Assembly: GCA_031395645.1 (NCBI GenBank)
Contig: JANNJM010000036.1
Span: 1-64,000 of the forward strand
Source: SHZI01 sp031395645
Lineage (GTDB): Bacteria > Pseudomonadota > Gammaproteobacteria > Steroidobacterales > GCA-2729495
Direction: 5' to 3'
DNA: 64,000 nucleotides
This document shows, in pieces, positions 58,760 through 64,000 of this stretch. Both the position numbers and the translations under genes were made by a program. The notes under the pieces are model-generated. The model was not told where the DNA came from, made no database searches, and saw nothing but the letters and a program-made list of their open reading frames with translations. Numbering within the stretch: the first letter of the stretch is position 1; every line of letters starts with the position of its first letter.

Positions 58760-60850
58760 GTGGAGTTGGGCAACTCCGTCGGCATTCCACTAATCGTCTT
58801 AAGTCGCAGCGATGAGCACGCGACGACGATCAATTCGGTCCTGCGCGATAGCGGACATCCGGTGCACTGTCAGCGCTTAAACGACCTCGCGACACTCACC
58901 GAAGCTCTCAAATCACGCCTCCCCGACATGATCCTGTTCTTCGACGGCGAGACCGACGCCGACTTTGCCGCGGTGGCCGCTGCCGTGGCCCAGTGCCTGC
59001 CACCGCCGCCCTTGCTGATGGTCCACGCCAACGTGGATGAATCTGGCATCGCTGCAGCGATGGAAAGCGGTGCACGGGACGTGGTCTCCCTGACCCACCG
59101 CAACCGGCTGCGCGCCGTCGTCGGACGCGAATTGCACGCACATCGGTTGCGCCTCGCCCTCGAGGGCGTATTGGGCTCGGCTCGCCAGTACAAACAGGAA
59201 CTGCGCAGCCTGATGACCGGGGCGTCCGAGGCGATTGCAGACGTTCACGATGGAATTATCGTGGCTGTGAACCCGGCGTGGGCGGCCCTGCTCGGCGTGA
59301 AGGCCGAGGAGGAACTGGTCGGCCAGCCGTTCATGGACCTGTTTCGCGAAGCCGACCAGGCGACGCTGAAGGGTGCTCTGATTGCGTGCCTGAAAGGCAA
59401 ATGGAAGGACGACGGGGTTCTGCCAGTAGTCGCCTTCAGGCGGGATGAGTCAGAGCTGCCGCTGGAGTTGCGCCTGAAGTGTGTCACCGTTGACGGCGAT
59501 CCCGGCGTCCGGGTCATCGTCCCAAGTGATCGCCAGCCCGAGCAGACACCGGAAGACCTGCTCGAACAGGCCGTCGCGAAAGACCCGTCCACCGGGTTTT
59601 ACCAGCGCCACTCGTTCCTCGATCGTCTGACCGGCCGACTCGCCAGTCAGCAGGAGGGCGGCATCCGTGCACTTGCCTACCTCCGGCCGGACCACTTCGC
59701 CCGCGTCCAGGCAGACGTGGGCCTGCTGGGTACCGAAGCGCTGCTGATGCGCCTCGCCGAGATCCTTCGCGAACTGACTCAACCTGGCGACCTGTATGGC
59801 CGTTTCGGCGGTACGATGTTCACGGTGCTGGTAGAGCGCGGCACCATGACGGACGTGCAGGCCTGGGCCAACCAGCTGCGCAAGGCCGTAGCCAACCAGA
59901 TATTCGAGGTCGAAACGCAGTCGACATCCATGACCTGCACGATCGGCCTGTGCGAGGTCAGGCCGTCGGATCAGAATCCGGCTGAGCTCCTGGCCGAGGC
60001 TGAACTGGCCTGCCGCAAAGGCCGGGATCAGGGCGGCAACCGGGTCGTGCTTAGCGACAACAGCGGGGTCACCGAGCGGCTGCGCCAGACCGACACGCTA
60101 TGGATTGCCCGGATCCGGTCCGCGCTGATGCAAAACCGCCTGCGCCTTGTGCACCAGCCGGTAGTCGGGTTGCACGAAGAGGTCCAGGGTGTACTGGACA
60201 CACGCGTGCGACTGATCGACGAGCAGGGCGAGCCAGTCCTGCCGGCCGACTTCATTCCGGCCGCCGAGCGCGCCCACATGATGAAAAACATCGACCGGTG
60301 GGTGATTGGTGCGTCGTTCTCGTTCTGTGTGGCACGACAGCCCAATCTGGTATTTGTGCGCCTGTCACGTGATTCCTTGCTCGACGAGTCGGTTATTGAA
60401 TGGCTCAAGGCACGCGCACAGACAACGCGCCTCCGACCATCCCAGGTCTGCTTCCAGATCAGTGAGGAGCTCGCCCTGCAGCAGCTGAAGCAGAGCAAGA
60501 CGATCGCAGAGAAGCTGCGGGAGAATGGCTTCCTGTTTGCCGTCGATCATCTGGGTACGGGACGCGACTCGACCCAGCTGTTGGGCCACCTGCCCATGCA
60601 GTTCGTCAAGGTGGACGGCAGCCTGATGCAGGGCCTGCACCGGGACAAGGACTTGCAGAAAAAGGTTGGCGAAATTGCTGCCCGGGCCCGGGAGCTCAAA
60701 ATCAAGACCATTGCCGAGCGTGTTGAGAACGCCAATACGATGGCCGTTCTGTGGCAACTCGGCATCGCTTTCGTGCAGGGCAACTTTACCCAGAACCACG
60801 GCGTGGTTCTGGGCGGCAGCGGTGCGACCGAGCAGCAGCTCGCCGGCTGA
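58760..60850 (+). CDS. FimX-like degenerate GGDEF/EAL c-di-GMP effector
   Basis: A 696-residue cytoplasmic protein with FimX layout and length. It has a receiver-like N-domain (1-125), PAS (about 150-250), a GGDEF-like domain (about 270-435) and an EAL-like domain (about 445-690). The cyclase signature is GGTMF instead of GGDEF (residues 350-354). The EAL motif is replaced by DTR (about 480-482), and the catalytic DDFGTG region reads VDHLGTG. Both enzyme activities are therefore probably lost, while c-di-GMP binding through the EAL fold is likely, as in Pseudomonas and Xanthomonas FimX, which control type IV pili. The start is GTG at 58760 with AGGGA nine bases before it. A FimV-like gene follows. 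Confidence 0.9.
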   Translation: MELGNSVGIPLIVLSRSDEHATTINSVLRDSGHPVHCQRLNDLATLTEALKSRLPDMILFFDGETDADFAAVAAAVAQCLPPPPLLMVHANVDESGIAAAMESGARDVVSLTHRNRLRAVVGRELHAHRLRLALEGVLGSARQYKQELRSLMTGASEAIADVHDGIIVAVNPAWAALLGVKAEEELVGQPFMDLFREADQATLKGALIACLKGKWKDDGVLPVVAFRRDESELPLELRLKCVTVDGDPGVRVIVPSDRQPEQTPEDLLEQAVAKDPSTGFYQRHSFLDRLTGRLASQQEGGIRALAYLRPDHFARVQADVGLLGTEALLMRLAEILRELTQPGDLYGRFGGTMFTVLVERGTMTDVQAWANQLRKAVANQIFEVETQSTSMTCTIGLCEVRPSDQNPAELLAEAELACRKGRDQGGNRVVLSDNSGVTERLRQTDTLWIARIRSALMQNRLRLVHQPVVGLHEEVQGVLDTRVRLIDEQGEPVLPADFIPAAERAHMMKNIDRWVIGASFSFCVARQPNLVFVRLSRDSLLDESVIEWLKARAQTTRLRPSQVCFQISEELALQQLKQSKTIAEKLRENGFLFAVDHLGTGRDSTQLLGHLPMQFVKVDGSLMQGLHRDKDLQKKVGEIAARARELKIKTIAERVENANTMAVLWQLGIAFVQGNFTQNHGVVLGGSGATEQQLAG

Positions 60851-60994
60851 GGCCAGCGTGCAGTCAATCACACTCCGGAGGCACCCCCGCGCGGGAGAAC
60901 CACGCGATGTTACAGAACGAGACCTGAGTCGTTTACCGGCTGGCCGGCAGATGGTCTCTTAACGTTTGCACCATGCGGATACCAGGGACTACTC

Positions 60995-62815
60995 ATGCTT
61001 CGATTGCGCCAACCAGCCCGGCCTAGCGATTCACTGCTTCGGCTGGCTGTCCGACAGGTGTCGGCCCGGCCGTTCCTGACCGGTTCCCTGCTGCTCGTAA
61101 TGGCTCCGGCGGCACAGGCCATCACCCTTGGCGATATCAGTGTGCACTCAACACTCGGGCAGAGGCTGATTGCCACGGTGCCGGTTTACCTGGGCGCCGG
61201 CGAGGCACTGACGGGCGGCTGTGTTGCGCCCCGGTCAGGCACCTCCGATCTGCGGCGCGTGCCGGGCGCCGACGTCACCACACCCGAGGCAGCCCGCGAA
61301 GGCGTTTACGAAGTGCAGGTGACGAGCGCTTCGGCACTTTACGAACCCATGTACGAACTGGAGCTCATGGCGCAGTGCCCAGGGGCGCCGGGCCTGATCA
61401 GGCAGTACGTCCTGATGCTCGACCTGCCGGCGGCGACGCTGGCCATCCGGACCCCTGCCACGCAAACCCGCGCCACGGAACCACCCACAGCGCAGGCACC
61501 AGTAGCGCAGGCACCAATAGCGCGGCCAGGCGCCGCGCAGCCGCGCCTCCCCACGCGGCCACTCGGCGCGACCATTGAGGAGGGAACTCGTTATCGCGTA
61601 GCGACAGGCGACACGCTCTCATCCATCGCTGCCCGGGTCCGAAGCCGGAAGGTGACACTTTGGGCGCTGGCCGACGCGATCCAGGCTGCCAACCCGGGAG
61701 CATTCATCCGCAATGATGCAAACCTCATCTCTCTGGGCAGCGAGATTCTGATTCCAGGCGGCACAGAGACGGGTTCACCGGTGGCCACGCCGGAGCCAAC
61801 TGCAATTGCAACTGCAGGCCCGGTCGCGGTCGCAGTCCCGGTCCCGGTCCCGGTCCCGGTCCCCGAGATCGTGCCACCGGCAGAGAGCAAAGCAGCGCCA
61901 CCAGCGGCCGCAGTCGTTACTGCGACACCAGTCGTCCGGGCGGCCGCGCCCGTGAAACTCCGTGTCACGGCACCGCCCGTCGCCATTGCTGCCACCGACG
62001 AGCCCAATCCGGTCGTTGCGGCAGCAGCCGGGATCCTCTTCGGCCTGTCAATCAGCACCCTGCTCTGGTTCCTTGGACGACGCCCGTCACGGAAGCAACG
62101 GCCAGCCGAGCGGACGGGCGACAGCAAGGCACAACCGACCTTCAACCCCACACCGCTGGTGACCGCGACGGCCACGACGGACACGCGCCCGGGGGAACCG
62201 GGATTCTCCGTCTACTACACGCCACCGCAGGACGATGCCCTGGCAGCGGAATTTGCCGACGCGCTGGACCCCACCGCCATCGCGCCAACTGCCAAAGCAT
62301 CGCCCGCAACCGCACAGGCCCCGGGCCCGGACGTGACCGCCGAACTCGAGGAACTGTTCAACAGTACTGACACGTCGATTCAGAAGCGACTGAATGCCGA
62401 GAAGACGATGGCAGCACGCTCACTCGGCCATCGGTCAGAAGCAGACGGGAATGCATCCGCCGCCGTCGATCGCGGCAGCGCCGTGGACTTCCTGGTGGGC
62501 GACCCAACCAGTGAGGAAGCGACCCTGGCAGGCGAGACGGTGGAGCAGCCCAGACCAAAGCAGTCAGTCACTGCACAAACCGGCACACTGGACCTCCAGG
62601 CGCTGTCTGCTTCGGCGACCAAGGATGAGGATCAGGCTCAGACCCTGCTGGAGGCTCTGACGCTCCTGCAGCGGGACTACGAAGACGAACTCACGGCGAG
62701 TCAGGTGCTGGACCAGTCCGCGGTCCGCGCGATCCTCGGCAAGGAACTCGACGAACCCACTCAGATCCGCGAGACCGGGGTGCGCAAGGTCCCGTCTCGC
62801 GCGAAGTCAGGCTAA
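60995..62815 (+). CDS. Second FimV-like LysM membrane protein
   Basis: A 606-residue protein sharing FimV's plan. A signal-like hydrophobic stretch (FLTGSLLLVMAPAAQA) after a long basic N-terminus is followed by the FimV N-domain (ITLGDISVHSTLGQRLIATV) with two added cysteines (about 76 and 128). Next come an Ala/Pro-rich linker, a LysM domain (about 199-254, YRVATGDTLSSIAARVR), a VPVP repeat, a transmembrane helix (about 338-361) and a cytoplasmic acidic tail. It lacks the C-terminal FimV TPR motif of the large paralogue. AGGGA lies six bases before the ATG. Placed after a FimX-like gene, it may link pilus control to the cell wall. It overlaps the parC end by three bases. Confidence 0.85.
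   Translation: MLRLRQPARPSDSLLRLAVRQVSARPFLTGSLLLVMAPAAQAITLGDISVHSTLGQRLIATVPVYLGAGEALTGGCVAPRSGTSDLRRVPGADVTTPEAAREGVYEVQVTSASALYEPMYELELMAQCPGAPGLIRQYVLMLDLPAATLAIRTPATQTRATEPPTAQAPVAQAPIARPGAAQPRLPTRPLGATIEEGTRYRVATGDTLSSIAARVRSRKVTLWALADAIQAANPGAFIRNDANLISLGSEILIPGGTETGSPVATPEPTAIATAGPVAVAVPVPVPVPVPEIVPPAESKAAPPAAAVVTATPVVRAAAPVKLRVTAPPVAIAATDEPNPVVAAAAGILFGLSISTLLWFLGRRPSRKQRPAERTGDSKAQPTFNPTPLVTATATTDTRPGEPGFSVYYTPPQDDALAAEFADALDPTAIAPTAKASPATAQAPGPDVTAELEELFNSTDTSIQKRLNAEKTMAARSLGHRSEADGNASAAVDRGSAVDFLVGDPTSEEATLAGETVEQPRPKQSVTAQTGTLDLQALSASATKDEDQAQTLLEALTLLQRDYEDELTASQVLDQSAVRAILGKELDEPTQIRETGVRKVPSRAKSG
61838..61862. repeat. Six-base tandem repeats (CCCGGT) in FimV-like gene
   Basis: About four direct copies of a CCCGGT unit encode a Val-Pro ladder between the LysM domain and the membrane helix. 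Slippage would change linker length without a frameshift. Confidence 0.6.
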
Positions 62816-64000
62816 GCGTCGGTTCCCGGTACGAGCCGGTCAATCTTCCGCCAGCCCCGGGGTAACAGCCCCCCACGCTGACTGCGTGCGCCCCGATACG
62901 GAGCCAGGTCACCGGGCTTGAGCGTCATGCTGCGCTGATTACTGAACAGCACGAGTGACTGCTGGGGATCCAGCACGGCGACCGCCAGCAGTTTCTCCTC
63001 GCCCGTCTTGAACTTGCGCGATGAGATACCAAAAATCTTGTTGCCCTTGCCGCGCGCCAGTTCCGGAAGATCTGCCGCCGGAAACACCAGCAGCCGGCCC
63101 TCGGAGCTGAGCGCAGCCACCAGTGCCTTGCCGGGAAATTCGGCACCGTTGACCGGGGACGGAAGCAGAACGTCGCTGCCCTCTGGCACCCGCAGGCAGG
63201 CCTTGCCGGCGCGATTGCGGGAATGCAGCTCACCCAGCTTCACGAAAAAGCCATAGCCGGCATCCGTTGCCACCAGCCAGCGCATCTCGGGATCACCCAG
63301 CAGGACGCCCCGGAAGGTGGCTCCGGCGGCCGGATTGAGCCGGCCGGTCAACGGCTCACCCTGCCCGCGAGCAGATGGCAACGTGTGTGCCGGCAGACAA
63401 TAGGCCCGTCCCGAGTTATCAATGAACACCGCTGACTGCGTGCTCTTGCCGAGGGCAGAGCTCAGGTAGCTATCGCCCGACTTGTAGCTCAGGCTCACAG
63501 GATCGATCTCGTGACCCTTGGCGCTCCGCACCCAGCCACTGGTCGAGAGGACCACGGTGACGGGCTCGCTGGTCACCAGTTCGGTCTCCGCGAGCGCCTG
63601 GGCAGCCTCCCGCTCGACGATGACCGTCCGGCGGGCATCCCCGTGCTTCTCCGCGAGACCCAGTAACTCGTCACGGATCACGGTTTTTAACTTGGCAGCG
63701 CTCTTGAGGATCTGCTGCAGGTAATCCCTCTCCTTGGCGAGATTTTTCTGTTCAGACCGGATCTCGATCTCCTCGAGCTTGGCCAGTTGTCGCAGCCGGA
63801 GGTTCAGGATCGACTCGGCCTGGGTGTCGCTGATGCCGAAGCGCTTGATCAGCACTTCTTTTGGCTTGTCCTCACGGCGAATGATGCGAATCACTTCGTC
63901 GATATTGAGGAAAGCGATTAACAGTCCATCAAGAATGTGGAGCCGGTCCTCGACTTTGGTCAGACGGTACTGCAGACGCAACTTCACGGTAGCTGTCCGG
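62812..64000 (-). CDS. parC: DNA topoisomerase IV subunit A, C-terminal part (cut by window edge)
   Basis: The window holds about 396 C-terminal residues of ParC; the frame stays open to base 64,000 and the N-terminal breakage-reunion domain with the catalytic Tyr lies outside. Visible are KVEDRLHILDGLLIAFLNIDEVIRIIR, ESILNLRLRQLAKLEEIEI and a C-terminal beta-pinwheel with repeated GRL/GKGNKIFGI blades. GyrA is less likely, because the tail lacks a clear GyrA box and the length fits ParC. It converges on the FimV-like gene with overlapping stop codons, leaving no room for a terminator. Confidence 0.92.
   Translation of the reverse strand, partial: RTATVKLRLQYRLTKVEDRLHILDGLLIAFLNIDEVIRIIRREDKPKEVLIKRFGISDTQAESILNLRLRQLAKLEEIEIRSEQKNLAKERDYLQQILKSAAKLKTVIRDELLGLAEKHGDARRTVIVEREAAQALAETELVTSEPVTVVLSTSGWVRSAKGHEIDPVSLSYKSGDSYLSSALGKSTQSAVFIDNSGRAYCLPAHTLPSARGQGEPLTGRLNPAAGATFRGVLLGDPEMRWLVATDAGYGFFVKLGELHSRNRAGKACLRVPEGSDVLLPSPVNGAEFPGKALVAALSSEGRLLVFPAADLPELARGKGNKIFGISSRKFKTGEEKLLAVAVLDPQQSLVLFSNQRSMTLKPGDLAPYRGARSQRGGLLPRGWRKIDRLVPGTDA

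Noticed and set aside
1..64000. CRISPR arrays, insertion sequences, prophage or toxin-antitoxin genes
   Set aside because: No regularly spaced repeats, transposase, integrase or toxin-antitoxin pair was seen on either strand.

Overview
The window is a GC-rich chromosomal segment of a gammaproteobacterium. Several gene orders match pseudomonads and xanthomonads: tRNA-Leu-tig-clpP-clpX-lon-hupB-tRNA-Val-tRNA-Asp-ppiD beside fabI; (methyltransferase)-rnhA-dnaQ; and asd-fimV-truA-accD-folC-SPOR-cvpA-purF. FimX-like and FimV-like proteins and a REP family with a TGTAGGAG head point towards the Xanthomonadales/Nevskiales side. The species cannot be fixed from the sequence alone.

Layout. (1) 1-6,101: a 1,147-residue secreted surface protein (minus), an isolated GT4 glycosyltransferase (minus) and a 108-residue secreted protein (plus). 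The surface protein and the small protein each lie behind a recognisable GEMM-I (cyclic di-GMP-I) riboswitch. (2) 6,135-26,901: sixteen co-directional minus-strand genes forming one exopolysaccharide locus. In order of transcription they are a UDP-HexNAc 6-dehydrogenase, a UDP-glucuronate-type epimerase, pgi, a six-SLBB outer-membrane export protein, Wzz, Wzx, Wzy, three glycosyltransferases and two methyltransferases interleaved, a DegT aminotransferase, a PglC-type phosphoglycosyltransferase, a WbpM/PglF-type 4,6-dehydratase and ugd. Most genes overlap by 1-4 bases or are almost abutting. (3) 27,032-38,594: housekeeping genes for replication (dnaQ, rnhA), fatty acid synthesis (fabI) and protein quality control (ppiD, lon, clpX, clpP, tig), plus hupB and three tRNAs. 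(4) 39,063-40,490: a secreted CHRD/dockerin-repeat protein and a Pro-Arg-His-Lys tRNA cluster. (5) 40,617-42,846: folD, a periplasmic cyclophilin and lpxH (plus). (6) 42,849-56,084: a minus-strand run prmB-aroC-asd-fimV-truA-accD-folC-SPOR-cvpA-purF ending in an unusual pseudo-receiver/Ser-Thr kinase. (7) 56,156-64,000: psd, epmA, efp, a FimX-like degenerate GGDEF/EAL protein, a second FimV-like protein and the 3' part of parC.

The most interesting theme is cyclic di-GMP. Two GEMM-I aptamers control secreted proteins at the end of an exopolysaccharide locus, and the same window carries a FimX-like c-di-GMP effector and two FimV-family polar scaffold proteins. The likely picture, which is inference, is a matrix/surface-attachment circuit: the polysaccharide is built by the long operon, while a rhombosortase-type surface protein and a small uncharacterised secreted protein are switched at the RNA level by the same second messenger that sets type IV pilus behaviour. 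Other oddities are REP elements that have entered coding sequence (SLBB N-terminus, ugd stop codon), a kinase gene with no standard start codon for its full-length frame, and a bacillosamine-like sugar pathway with no acetyltransferase in view.
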